Shown: positions 29,358 to 37,146 of the stretch, piece after piece
How the letters are laid out: every line of letters begins with the position of its first letter
Numbering within the stretch: position 1 is the stretch's first letter
Assembly: GCF_030123105.1 (NCBI RefSeq)
Contig: NZ_CP126095.1
Span: 5,394,001 to 5,458,000 of the forward strand
Length of the DNA stretch: 64,000 nucleotides
Direction of reading: 5' to 3'
DNA from: Paenibacillus sp. G2S3
Lineage (GTDB): Bacteria; Bacillota; Bacilli; Paenibacillales; Paenibacillaceae
Notes under the pieces: model-generated
Databases searched by the model: none
What the model was told of the DNA's origin: nothing
The model's input: the letters and a program-made list of their open reading frames with translations, nothing else
Translations under genes and position numbers: made by a program

Positions 29358-29394
29358 AAACGCTTACCGTCCTTATAAGGACGCCGAAGGCGTT
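29358..29394. promoter_or_regulatory. Inverted repeat upstream of the esterase operon
   Basis: AAACGC and GCGTTT flank GTCC-TTATAA-GGAC, giving a two-level dyad in the gap between lacI and the esterase gene. The minus strand also holds GTAAGCGTTT, which resembles half of a catabolite-response or LacI-type site. It could be an operator or a weak terminator for lacI. Confidence 0.4.
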
Positions 29395-30413
29395 TATGCT
29401 TGTTTATTAATCTTCTTACAAGATCCCCGCTTCACCAAAACAGACTCGAATACCACATGTTTGTTCTCCGATTGTCCCGAAATCAGGTCAAACAGAATTT
29501 CAACACTGGCTTTCGCCATATCCACCCCAGGTTGGCTAATCGTATCCAGCGATGGGTGATAGTATTCTGCCATCTCTATACCGTCAAATCCGATGATCGA
29601 AATATCATTTGGAATCGATAGACCTAAAGATAATAGAGCTTTGGCTGCTCCGATAGCAATGGTATCTGATGCGGCAAATACAGCGGTGATGTCTTTTTTC
29701 TTATTGAGTAGTCTTTTCGTAGCCGTAAAGCCAGAACTTGGACTGTATTCACAATCCTCTACTAAGGAAGCATCATACTCAATTCCATGATCCTCAAGTG
29801 CCTTGATATAACCCATAAGACGACGGTTGCCGGTAGTATGCTGAACCAAAGGAAATCTGGCCAAAAAGCAAATGTTCCGGTGTCCGAGTGAGATTAGATA
29901 GCTCACAGCTTTATAAGACTCTTGCATATCATCAATGATCACACTGGAGAATACAGCAGGATCAACATCCTTCGTAGTCGTGATGGTAGTCAAAACGAAT
30001 GGGATCGGCAATTGTTTGAATTTTTCTTCGGAATGGTCATATGTACCACCCATAAAAATTACCCCGTACAAATTCTTTTCCTTCACGAGCTGAAGAGCCG
30101 CATTGATCTCATCTACTCCATCTTCAACATGCTGGATCAGAAGCGGGCAGCCGCGCAAATTCACTTGACGCTCTACTTCTTTGATCATGTCTGCAAAAAA
30201 CGGGTTTGCAATTCCTTTAACCATAAGCGCTATCGTATTAGAACGCGTTTTCTTCAGATTGCTCGCATTTCCATTTGGAATATAATTATGTTCTCTTACA
30301 ACAGCCATTACTTTAGCTCTGGTTGCATCACTTACTACACCGGAGTTATTGATTACCCTGGAAACCGTGGCGATACCAACGCCTGATAGCCTTGCAATGT
30401 CCTTGATATTCAT
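29394..30413 (-). CDS. LacI-family transcriptional regulator
   Basis: A 339-residue regulator. The DNA-binding domain is at residues 1-55 (NIKDIARLSGVGIATVSRVI, hinge near NGNASNLKKTRS), followed by a periplasmic-binding-like effector domain (about 60-335). AGGGGG lies four or so bases before the ATG. The gene is upstream of the esterase-GH3-GH94 genes and in the same direction. Two GGAAACGTTTCC palindromes lie in its upstream region, one near its own start and one near the divergent serine hydrolase. These are probably its targets, so it would control itself and the hydrolase. The inducer is likely a short beta-glucan, which is inferred. Confidence 0.9.
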   Translation of the reverse strand: MNIKDIARLSGVGIATVSRVINNSGVVSDATRAKVMAVVREHNYIPNGNASNLKKTRSNTIALMVKGIANPFFADMIKEVERQVNLRGCPLLIQHVEDGVDEINAALQLVKEKNLYGVIFMGGTYDHSEEKFKQLPIPFVLTTITTTKDVDPAVFSSVIIDDMQESYKAVSYLISLGHRNICFLARFPLVQHTTGNRRLMGYIKALEDHGIEYDASLVEDCEYSPSSGFTATKRLLNKKKDITAVFAASDTIAIGAAKALLSLGLSIPNDISIIGFDGIEMAEYYHPSLDTISQPGVDMAKASVEILFDLISGQSENKHVVFESVLVKRGSCKKINKQA

Positions 30414-30488
30414 AATTCCCCCTGTTTCACCCCTATAATGAGCTCCCCTTCACCTGATGAAATCAGCTTAATGGAAACCCATGAAATG

Positions 30489-30506
30489 ATGGGAAACGTT
30501 TCCCAT
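30489..30506. promoter_or_regulatory. LacI-type operator near lacI
   Basis: ATGGGAAACGTTTCCCAT is a perfect 18-bp palindrome 76 bp before the lacI start. The central CG and the AAACGTTT core fit the LacI/GalR family. Confidence 0.8.
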
Positions 30507-30727
30507 GACATCATTTTGACTGTTTTCGTATTCAAATCGCTTAATACGTTCATTATGGACAGATATTTTTTAGAAGTCAACCTATGATTTTTGACTAAAA
30601 ATGATTCACGCTTGAAAACCACTTTAGATTTTAAGGAGATTTATGTTGAATAGTAGTTTCTTTGCCTTTATTGACTTTAAAACAAGAATGGAATACCATC
30701 GATTTAGCTGTTTAATATCCGGTTAGA

Positions 30728-30739
30728 GGAAACGTTTCC
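30728..30739. promoter_or_regulatory. LacI-type operator near the serine hydrolase
   Basis: GGAAACGTTTCC is a perfect palindrome sharing the 12-bp core of the site at 30489-30506. It also resembles a CcpA site (all positions of TGNAANCGNNNNCA except the first T), so catabolite control is an alternative. Confidence 0.7.
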
Positions 30740-30814
30740 ACTCTATTTTCAATCATTTTGATCGACAAACTTCCTTATCAAGCTTGGAATCATAGAGAGA
30801 GAGGGCTGCTTTTT

Positions 30815-31723
30815 ATGTTAAACATGACTCGCTTTGAAGCTCAAATCCGCGAACGTGGATTGAATGTGTTCAATGTTCGTGTGCTTCAAAACGGAACGCT
30901 AGTGGGGAAAGTGGATCTCGCAGAGGATATTCGGCGTTTGCAGCATTCGGTCAGTAAATCTTTCACATGTATGGCGGTAGGCCTGGCCATCGAAGAAGGA
31001 AAGCTAACACTAGATACTACATTAAAAGATGTGTTTCCGGATTACGCAGTTACTCACAAAGAGGTCCTTCCCTCCATGCAACCTGGGGAATTGACTTTGT
31101 TCGATTTATTGCGCATGAGTACAGGGCATGATTCTCCCCCGTTTTGGATTGAAGAAAGATTAGCATTGAAAGATGTAAACTGGATACAACATTATCTATC
31201 TCTGCCTTTAGATAGACCTCCTGGGGAACATTTTACTTACAGCAGCGGGGATACCATTATGATCTCTGCAATGGTACAGGAAAGTGTAGGACAAACCGTA
31301 AAAGATTACCTCGTTCCCCGCCTCTTTGCCCCACTAGGCATAGAAAATGTCGAATGGGAGATGGCCCCTCAAGGGATCACCCTCGGTTGTGCCGGACTTC
31401 AGATCAATACGGAAGAACTAAGCCGATTTGGACAGCTTCTTTTGCAAAAAGGAGTGTGGAAAGGGCAGCAGCTTATTCCTGCAGCTTGGATCGACTTTGT
31501 CACGCAAAAGCAGATCGAAAATAGCGGCGATCGCGATTGGGGCCAAGGGTACGGCTGTCAATTCTGGCTGTGCACTCACGATGCTTATCGTGCTGATGGC
31601 GCTCATGGTCAATTCTGCATTGTTGCCCCGGATGCTCAAGTGGTAATCGCCATTAACAGTATGGAGGATAATATGCAAGCTATTCTAGACACTGTCTGGG
31701 AGGAGATTTGGCCGCTTCTTTAG
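30815..31723 (+). CDS. Class C beta-lactamase-like serine hydrolase
   Basis: A 302-residue serine hydrolase of the beta-lactamase/transpeptidase-like fold. The SxxK motif is SVSK (45-48), and the second motif is YSS (in FTYSSGDTI, about 150). No signal peptide is seen, so a cytoplasmic esterase- or amidase-like role is likelier than antibiotic resistance. GAGGG precedes the ATG at 30815 by about nine bases. A similar protein is encoded at 62754-63701. It sits opposite lacI across two operators and so is probably coregulated with the beta-glucan genes. The substrate is unknown. Confidence 0.82.
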   Translation: MLNMTRFEAQIRERGLNVFNVRVLQNGTLVGKVDLAEDIRRLQHSVSKSFTCMAVGLAIEEGKLTLDTTLKDVFPDYAVTHKEVLPSMQPGELTLFDLLRMSTGHDSPPFWIEERLALKDVNWIQHYLSLPLDRPPGEHFTYSSGDTIMISAMVQESVGQTVKDYLVPRLFAPLGIENVEWEMAPQGITLGCAGLQINTEELSRFGQLLLQKGVWKGQQLIPAAWIDFVTQKQIENSGDRDWGQGYGCQFWLCTHDAYRADGAHGQFCIVAPDAQVVIAINSMEDNMQAILDTVWEEIWPLL

Positions 31724-31740
31724 GAGCGGTCTTTTTTTTA
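31708..31740 (+). terminator. Terminator of the serine hydrolase gene
   Basis: GGCCGCTTC and GGAGCGGTC form an imperfect stem around the stop codon (CCGCT paired with AGCGG), followed by eight Ts. Confidence 0.75.
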
Positions 31741-31943
31741 TGGGATTGAGGTTAGCGTCGCATAATTGGCTGATTACATATACGCTGATCAGCACCCCTG
31801 AAGTTGCGATGGAAAACGAAGTTTAGTGTTTAACGACCATAATTTCTCAACACCGATAAGAGTCCAAAGTCTTCAGGTAACTCAAAACTACCAAGTAACT
31901 CAACACCGCCAAGTAACCAGCACTCCTGAGGCTGAGGAAGCTC

Positions 31944-32123
31944 GCGGACTCAGGCGACGTTATTTGCCCGTTTATCGCCTTTTGAGCAGTGTTTCGGACT
32001 CCAGTGCAGCTATCCTATTGAAAAAGCATCATTTAGGGCTCTTTTGTTGCCAATAGCGACGATGGAGTCCGATATTATCACAAAAGTAGCATATTTCCAC
32101 GATTAAGGTCATCTGGGTCCGAT
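31944..32123. repeat. Dyad element, tandem copy 1
   Basis: Forward boxes begin at 31944 (GCGGACTCAGGCGACGTTAT) and 31994 (TCGGACTCCAGTGCAGCTAT). Reverse boxes are at 32051-32072 (ending GGAGTCCGA) and about 32102-32122 (ending GGGTCCGA). Spacing between like boxes is 50 bp. Confidence 0.75.
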
Positions 32124-32286
32124 TGCTCCTGCGTACGCACAAATATGAGCTATTCGCACCAAGATTGGTGTTCAACGACCATAATTTCTCCTACGTCACT
32201 AAAAGTCCAACGCCTACAAGTAACCCAAAACTACCAAGTAACTCAACACCGCCAAGTAATCAGCACCCCAGAGATTGAGGAAGCTT

Positions 32287-32466
32287 GCGGACTCAGGCGA
32301 CGTTATTTGCCCGTTTATCGCCTTTTGAGCAGCGTTTCGGACTCCAGTGCAGTTATCCTATCGAAAAAGCCTCATTTGAGGCACTTTTGTTGCCAATAGC
32401 GACGATGGGGTCCGATAATATCACAAAAGTGGCATATTTCCACATTTAAGGTCATTTGAGTCCGAT
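32287..32466. repeat. Dyad element, tandem copy 2
   Basis: Forward boxes begin at 32287 and 32337; reverse boxes are at 32394-32415 and about 32446-32465. The layout equals copy 1. Confidence 0.75.
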
Positions 32467-32628
32467 TGTCGCTGCGTACACACAAATATGAGCTAATCAC
32501 ACGAAGTTTGATGTTCAACGACGATAATTTTTACTACACCATTAAGAGTCCAGCGCTGCAAGTAACTCAAAACTACCAAGTAACTCAACACCGCCAAGTA
32601 ATCAGCACGCTAGAGACTGAGGAAGCAA

Positions 32629-32808
32629 GCGGACTCAGGCGACGTTATTTGCCCGTTTATCGCCTTTTGAGCAGCGTTTCGGACTCCAATGCAGCTATCC
32701 TATCGAAAAAGCCTCATTTGGAGCACTTTTGTTGCCAATAGCGACGATGGAGTCCGATAATATCACAAAAGTGGCATATTTCCACGATTAAGGTCATCTG
32801 GGTCCGAT
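32629..32808. repeat. Dyad element, tandem copy 3
   Basis: Forward boxes begin at 32629 and 32679; reverse boxes are at 32736-32757 and about 32787-32807. The layout equals copies 1 and 2. Confidence 0.75.
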
Positions 32809-32910
32809 TGCTGCTACGGCGGAATGCAGCCCTATCGGGCTGACTGTTAAGCTGAGCCTATCGATGCTTTTCCTACGACGAACCATCCGGGCTTCTCTAC
32901 CCCTGCACGC

Positions 32911-32940
32911 AAAAACAGCCTTCCCGAAGGAAGGCTGTTA
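32911..32940 (-). terminator. Terminator of tRNA-Arg
   Basis: On the minus strand AACAGCCTTCC and GGAAGGCTGTT form an 11-bp stem around a four-base loop, followed by TTTTTG. It lies directly downstream of the tRNA. Confidence 0.85.
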
Positions 32941-32945
32941 CTTGA

Positions 32946-33019
32946 CGTCCCGGAAGGGATTCGAACCCCTGACCGTGCGCTTAGAAGGCGCATGCTCTAT
33001 CCAGCTGAGCTACCGGGAC
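32946..33019 (-). tRNA. tRNA-Arg (anticodon TCT)
   Basis: The 74-base gene folds as a full cloverleaf. The acceptor stem GTCCCGG pairs with CCGGGAC, the T arm contains GGTTCGAATCC, and the anticodon loop is CTTCTAA with anticodon TCT at 32983-32985. The discriminator is G, and the 3' CCA is not encoded (TCA follows). It reads AGA codons. It has its own promoter and terminator. Confidence 0.96.
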
Positions 33020-33058
33020 ATATAAGAAATAATGATATGTATTGACGCAACGATATTT

Positions 33059-33086
33059 ATTATACCGTATTCAGCAGTTTTTTCAA
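33059..33086 (-). promoter_or_regulatory. Promoter of tRNA-Arg
   Basis: TTGAAA (33086-33081) and a perfect TATAAT (33064-33059) are 16 bases apart. The expected start lies about 33 bases before the mature tRNA 5' end. Confidence 0.75.
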
Positions 33087-33134
33087 GACTAATATTTTGG
33101 AAAATAAGTAATCATAATCCTGTTTTGATAATAA

Positions 33135-33178
33135 CGAGGGTGTCCTAGCTATTTTATAGCGTAAGGATACCCTCGTTT
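33135..33178 (-). terminator. Terminator of the small hypothetical gene
   Basis: CGAGGGTATCC and GGACACCCTCG form an 11-bp stem with one mismatch. It lies just downstream of the stop at 33189 on the minus strand, with a moderate T content after it. Confidence 0.65.
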
Positions 33179-33188
33179 CTACTCCATA

Positions 33189-33545
33189 CTACTCCAGATT
33201 CCGAAAATGCTGCTCTAGCTGCTTTTTTAAATCTCCGTATGTCATTAATTCTCTCTGAAACTTGGAACGTTCATCTTCCGGCGTCATAATCATACTGCCT
33301 GTAAAAGCGCTCGAAGTTACATCCTTAAAAGCATCATGCATATTGTTATCAAACCAATCGGTAGAAGTATCAGCGTCGTTAGTGAGGATACGGACAATCT
33401 CATAGCCTTCTTCGCGCTGATCTTCTACGATATACACCAAAAGCGCAGGATCACTAACAGCACCTGGCAACACACCTACTTCTGCACAAGGCGCACCGTC
33501 ATACTCCATCATTCTGCGGATTTTGGCATCTTTAATATAATACAC
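33189..33545 (-). CDS. Hypothetical protein
   Basis: A 118-residue soluble, acidic protein (MYYIKDAKIRRMMEYDG...). I do not recognise its family. It has no membrane segment, signal peptide or cysteine cluster. Its C-terminal 35 residues are charged and helical (DERSKFQRELMTYGDLKKQLEQHF). The start is GTG at 33545, with AAGG about seven bases before it and no better ATG. It diverges from asnB across 145 bp and has its own terminator, which supports a real gene. Codon use looks like that of its neighbours. Confidence 0.7.
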   Translation of the reverse strand: MYYIKDAKIRRMMEYDGAPCAEVGVLPGAVSDPALLVYIVEDQREEGYEIVRILTNDADTSTDWFDNNMHDAFKDVTSSAFTGSMIMTPEDERSKFQRELMTYGDLKKQLEQHFRNLE

Positions 33546-33690
33546 CTGTCATCCTTCCCTCCTGGCAAATTCCTCTCTCTCCTAGTGTTCGGATAAGGAC
33601 ATACATTTTATCCCTTCCTTCGGCATATATCTGTATTACTTGGCAAAAAAGTAAGGACAACAATCGCACAAAAAGAGAGGATGAACCATC

Positions 33691-35535
33691 ATGTGCGGAA
33701 TAACCGGATTTATCCAGTGGCGCGGAGATCTCACGCAGCACTCGCAGTTGCTGGTCAAAATGACTGAAACTTTAGCAAACCGCGGACCCGATGCAGCTGG
33801 AACTTGGATTTCAGGCCCCTGTGCATTCGGTCACCGCAGACTTAGCGTTATCGATCCAGAGAACGGTGCGCAGCCTATGATTACCCGCCATGAGGAACAG
33901 GTATATGCGATTGTGTACAACGGCGAATTATATAACGCACCCGAGCTCAAACAAGAACTTAAGCAGCGGGGTCATCAATTCCGTACCCAATGTGACACAG
34001 AGGTTCTGCTGCATGCTTATATCGAATGGGGACCGGATTGTGCAGAGAAGCTTAATGGAATCTTTGCCTTTGCGGTGTGGGACGGTCTTCGGGACCAGGT
34101 CTTTTTTGCACGCGACCGCTTAGGTGTGAAGCCCCTGTTCTATAGTAAGGTGGATGATGTCTTAGTTTTCGGCTCAGAGCCTAAAGCGCTCCTGCAGCAC
34201 CCCAAGGTACAGCCAGTCGTAGGCCCTGAAGGACTAGCGGAAATCTTTATTATCGGTCCAGCCCGTACGCCAGGACACGGTGTGTATAAGGATATGCAGG
34301 AGCTTCGTCCGGGGCACGCCATGATCTATAGTCGTGAAGGTCTTCGCAGTTACGCTTATTGGAAGCTGGAAAGCGCACAACACAATGACAATGAAGCAGA
34401 GACAGCCGCTAAGGTGCGTGAACTGCTGCAGGATACGCTCGAACGTCAGCTAGTCTCAGATGTCCCTGTCTGCTCACTCTTGTCGGGAGGGCTAGATTCC
34501 AGTGCGCTAACAGCACTTGCAGTTGATTACTACAACCGAAATGGTCAGGGACGAGTGGATACGTATTCCGTCGATTATGTCGATAACGACAAGCACTTCA
34601 AGAGCCATACTTTTCAGCCCGGAGCAGATGGACCGTGGATTAAGCGAATGGTCGATGAACTAAATACAAACCATCACTATATCTCATTTGATACGCCCGA
34701 GCTTGTAGAAGCACTTGATAATGCATTGTACACACGAGATTTACCTGGGATGACCGATGTGGACTCATCTTTGTATTTATTTTGCCGCGAGATTAAAAAG
34801 AATGCTACTGTAGCCATTTCCGGCGAAGCTGCCGATGAGATTTTTGGCGGATATCCTTGGTTTCATCGGGAGGAGATGCTCTCCTCAGGAACTTTTCCTT
34901 GGTCAGTAGCTCCTAAAATGCGTGCAAGTCTATTATCCCCTGAAGTTAATGAATGGATTCGGCCGCTGGAATATTTGGGTGACAAATACAGCGATGCAGT
35001 AGCAGAAGTCCCAAAATTGGATGGGGAGACAGGTAAACAAGCACAAATGCGCGTAATGTCCTATCTAAATATTACCCGCTTCATGCCTACTCTGCTCGAT
35101 CGTAAGGACAGAATGAGTATGGGGGCAGGACTAGAGGTACGTGTTCCTTATTGTGATCATCGGCTTGTTCAATATGTCTTTAATATTCCTTGGGAAATCA
35201 AGAACTTGAACGGTCGTGAAAAAGGGATTTTGCGCAAGGCGCTTGAGGGAATTCTTCCAGACGATGTGCTATATCGTAAAAAAAGTCCTTACCCAAAAAC
35301 CCACAATCCAGCCTATTTAAACGCAGTACGAACACAAGTATTGAACATTCTAGATGACTCTACTTCGCCTATACTTCCTTTAATTGATGCTGCCAAAATC
35401 CGTGAGATCGCCGCTTCCCCAGAATCCTCTACCAATCTCCCTTGGTTCGGTCAGCTCATGTCCGGTCCTCAGCTGTTTGCATATCTCGCCCAAGTAGATC
35501 TCTGGCTGCGAAAATATAACGTCTCCATCCAATAA
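33691..35535 (+). CDS. asnB: Asparagine synthetase, glutamine-hydrolysing
   Basis: A 614-residue enzyme that makes asparagine from aspartate, glutamine and ATP. The N-terminal glutaminase domain begins MCGITGF, and Cys2 is the nucleophile once Met is removed. It continues through RGPDAAGTW and NGELYN. The synthetase domain carries the ATP pyrophosphatase loop LLSGGLDSSAL (about 264). The length equals that of the Bacillus AsnB/AsnO class. GAGAGG lies about ten bases before the ATG. It stands alone. In Bacillus the AsnO paralogue is linked to sporulation; I cannot tell which paralogue this is. Confidence 0.93.
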   Translation: MCGITGFIQWRGDLTQHSQLLVKMTETLANRGPDAAGTWISGPCAFGHRRLSVIDPENGAQPMITRHEEQVYAIVYNGELYNAPELKQELKQRGHQFRTQCDTEVLLHAYIEWGPDCAEKLNGIFAFAVWDGLRDQVFFARDRLGVKPLFYSKVDDVLVFGSEPKALLQHPKVQPVVGPEGLAEIFIIGPARTPGHGVYKDMQELRPGHAMIYSREGLRSYAYWKLESAQHNDNEAETAAKVRELLQDTLERQLVSDVPVCSLLSGGLDSSALTALAVDYYNRNGQGRVDTYSVDYVDNDKHFKSHTFQPGADGPWIKRMVDELNTNHHYISFDTPELVEALDNALYTRDLPGMTDVDSSLYLFCREIKKNATVAISGEAADEIFGGYPWFHREEMLSSGTFPWSVAPKMRASLLSPEVNEWIRPLEYLGDKYSDAVAEVPKLDGETGKQAQMRVMSYLNITRFMPTLLDRKDRMSMGAGLEVRVPYCDHRLVQYVFNIPWEIKNLNGREKGILRKALEGILPDDVLYRKKSPYPKTHNPAYLNAVRTQVLNILDDSTSPILPLIDAAKIREIAASPESSTNLPWFGQLMSGPQLFAYLAQVDLWLRKYNVSIQ

Positions 35536-35540
35536 GCGAC

Positions 35541-35590
35541 AAGCCAAACAGCAAGTCCCCGTATCGGTGGCTTGCTGTTTGGCTTGTACT
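35541..35590. terminator. Bidirectional terminator asnB/aldo-keto reductase
   Basis: AAGCCAAACAGCAAG and CTTGCTGTTTGGCTT form a perfect 15-bp stem (35541-35555 with 35571-35585). It lies in the short gap between the converging genes. Confidence 0.85.
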
Positions 35591-35599
35591 CGCAATGGT

Positions 35600-36436
35600 T
35601 TAGAAATTAAAATTATCAGGATCCGGACCAAAACGATGGTCTTTGTTCAAATCTTCGATAGCTTTAACATCCTCATCGCTCAGCGTAAAGTCAAAGAATC
35701 CCGCATTCTCCTTGATTCGATCCGCATTCACCGATTTCGGAATCGTAATGACACCTTGCTGCAAATCCCAACGAAGCACAATTTGTGCGGGGGTCTTACC
35801 ATACTTCTCAGCCAGCTCTTGGAGAAGAGGTAGATCAAGGTTCCCTTGCATTAGCGGACTCCAAGCTTCAAGCTGGATTCCTTGCTCATTGGCATACTTC
35901 AGCAGCTCGCGCTGAGTCAAAAGTGGATGGAACTCCACCTGATTCACAACTGGAACTACTCCCGTATCCTCGATGATATCCTTCAGATGATGAATCTGAA
36001 AATTGCTCACACCGATGGATTTGATGAGGCCCTCTTTTTGCAGATGAATTAGAGCTTTCCATGTCTCCCGATACTTCCCAGCCACCGGCCAGTGAATGAG
36101 ATATAAATCTATATAGTCCAAGCCCAGCTTACGCCGACTAACCTCGAACGCTTTCAGTGTTGATTCATAACCTTGATCAGGGTTGCGTACTTTCGTCGTA
36201 ATAAACAGTTCATCACGGGCCACTCCGCATTCACGAATAGCTTGTCCAACGCCCTCTTCGTTATTGTAACCGGCAGCCGTATCAATACTCCGATATCCTA
36301 ATTCCACTGCGGTTTTGACCGCATGAATAACCTCATCGCCATCTTTAGTCTTATACACGCCAAGACCTAGCCACGGCATTGTCACTCCGTCATTTAAAGT
36401 GGGTCCCCCCGAGAACGGTGCGTTCAATTCACTCAT
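35600..36436 (-). CDS. Aldo/keto reductase (AKR5-like)
   Basis: A 278-residue NADPH-dependent reductase. The catalytic tetrad is visible: D in YRSIDTAAGY, Y in the same segment, K in ITTKVRNP and H in LYLIHWP. The cofactor-binding IPKSVNADRIKEN segment is near residue 225. The closest known types are Bacillus YtbE/YvgN, which reduce methylglyoxal and other aldehydes. GGAGGG precedes the ATG by about seven bases. It shares a terminator with asnB. No partner gene indicates a specific substrate. Confidence 0.9.
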   Translation of the reverse strand: MSELNAPFSGGPTLNDGVTMPWLGLGVYKTKDGDEVIHAVKTAVELGYRSIDTAAGYNNEEGVGQAIRECGVARDELFITTKVRNPDQGYESTLKAFEVSRRKLGLDYIDLYLIHWPVAGKYRETWKALIHLQKEGLIKSIGVSNFQIHHLKDIIEDTGVVPVVNQVEFHPLLTQRELLKYANEQGIQLEAWSPLMQGNLDLPLLQELAEKYGKTPAQIVLRWDLQQGVITIPKSVNADRIKENAGFFDFTLSDEDVKAIEDLNKDHRFGPDPDNFNF

Positions 36437-36555
36437 CGCTTAACCCTCCAAGCATATTGTTATTTCGTTAATCTTACTTAACCTAATTTTACGCTTCAGA
36501 AGCAAGCGCTCCCACAAAGAGTATAGCAGACTGCATCATCATTCCCAATATTCTA

Positions 36556-36592
36556 ATAAAAAAACGGAGGCATTAGCCCCCGCTCTTCTTAT
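36556..36592 (-). terminator. Terminator of the cupin gene
   Basis: On the minus strand CGGGGGC and GCCTCCG form a stem with one G-U pair around TAAT, followed by seven Ts. Confidence 0.75.
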
Positions 36593-37044
36593 TTCTCAAT
36601 TAGTTTGAAATCATCAAAATGGAATTCAGGAGAAACAATACAGGATACCAGTACCGGTTCTGAGCCTAACGGACGAGCCGCTTGCCATACGCCTGCAGGA
36701 ACAACCACTTGCGGCTGTTGACCCGCAGCAATGTCGAGACCTAGGATAACTTCCTTTACATCCTCAGGCTTATCGCCATTACCTCCGAGACTAAGCACTA
36801 TTGGACTACCAGAATGCCAGAACCAAACTTCATCGGACAAAACAGTATGCCAATCGGATTGCTCGCCCTCGTGAAGCAGAAAATAAATTGAAGAGGCCGA
36901 ATGACGAGATCCGGAATAGCTATCGCCGAGCACTTCCTGCGGAATTTCAAATTCCGAGTTCCAAAGTCTTTTGTACCAACCACCCTCAACGTGGGGCTGT
37001 AATCCGAGCAGTTCAACTAGCGGTGAGATTTCTTTTTGTGTCAC
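36589..37044 (-). CDS. Cupin-domain protein of the DUF985 family
   Basis: A 151-residue small beta-barrel protein with motifs HVEGGWYKRLW (about 17), SASSIYFLL (about 50), SDWHTVLSDEVWFWHSG (about 62) and VLVSCIVSPEFHFDDF near the end. These define the DUF985/Cupin_5 group, whose function is unknown although an ADP-sugar-binding yeast homologue has been described. The start is GTG at 37044 with GGAGAG eight bases before it. It is monocistronic. I infer only a small-molecule-binding role. Confidence 0.85.
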   Translation of the reverse strand: MTQKEISPLVELLGLQPHVEGGWYKRLWNSEFEIPQEVLGDSYSGSRHSASSIYFLLHEGEQSDWHTVLSDEVWFWHSGSPIVLSLGGNGDKPEDVKEVILGLDIAAGQQPQVVVPAGVWQAARPLGSEPVLVSCIVSPEFHFDDFKLIEK

Positions 37045-37146
37045 GGTAGCTTCTCTCCTTCAAAGTTTGCATGAGCAACAATAGCTTCGTATGCATAAGG
37101 TTATTTTTGCTTTTTACTTTAACGGAAGAAGCACGAATTGTAAAAT

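Larger units (their letters stand above)
30414..30814. other. Divergent intergenic region lacI/serine hydrolase
   Basis: This 401-bp stretch contains the two LacI-type palindromes (30489-30506 and 30728-30739), which lie near opposite ends. The rest is AT-rich. Short open frames within it have no ribosome sites. Confidence 0.7.
31817..32812. repeat. Three tandem copies of a 342-343 bp noncoding repeat
   Basis: Anchor points repeat at 31828, 32170 and 32513 (GTTYAACGAC) and at 31944, 32287 and 32629 (GCGGACTCAGGCGACG). Each unit has two parts: a segment with 17-18 bp direct repeats of CAAGTAACTCA type, and a dyad element of about 180 bp with boxes in forward-forward-reverse-reverse order. Short open frames exist in each copy, but differences between the copies mostly change amino acids, so coding is unlikely. 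Dyad elements of the same design occur at 47377-47555 and 63725-63904. Confidence 0.85.

Noticed and set aside
29922..30386. 154-codon open frame opposite lacI
   Set aside because: It is fully inside the LacI coding region on the other strand and has no ribosome site or recognisable domain.
30815..31723. Antibiotic-resistance beta-lactamase
   Set aside because: The fold is right, but there is no signal peptide, and context links it to a sugar regulator. A general serine hydrolase is safer.
31826..32741. Three similar small open frames (76-91 codons) ending FCCQ
   Set aside because: They recur because the DNA is tandemly repeated. Differences between copies mostly change residues, the frames lack convincing ribosome sites, and the same boxes occur in inverted form elsewhere.
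31944..32808. Possible CRISPR array
   Set aside because: The 20-bp boxes recur at 50-bp intervals but in both orientations, and spacers are related to each other rather than unique. No cas gene is near.
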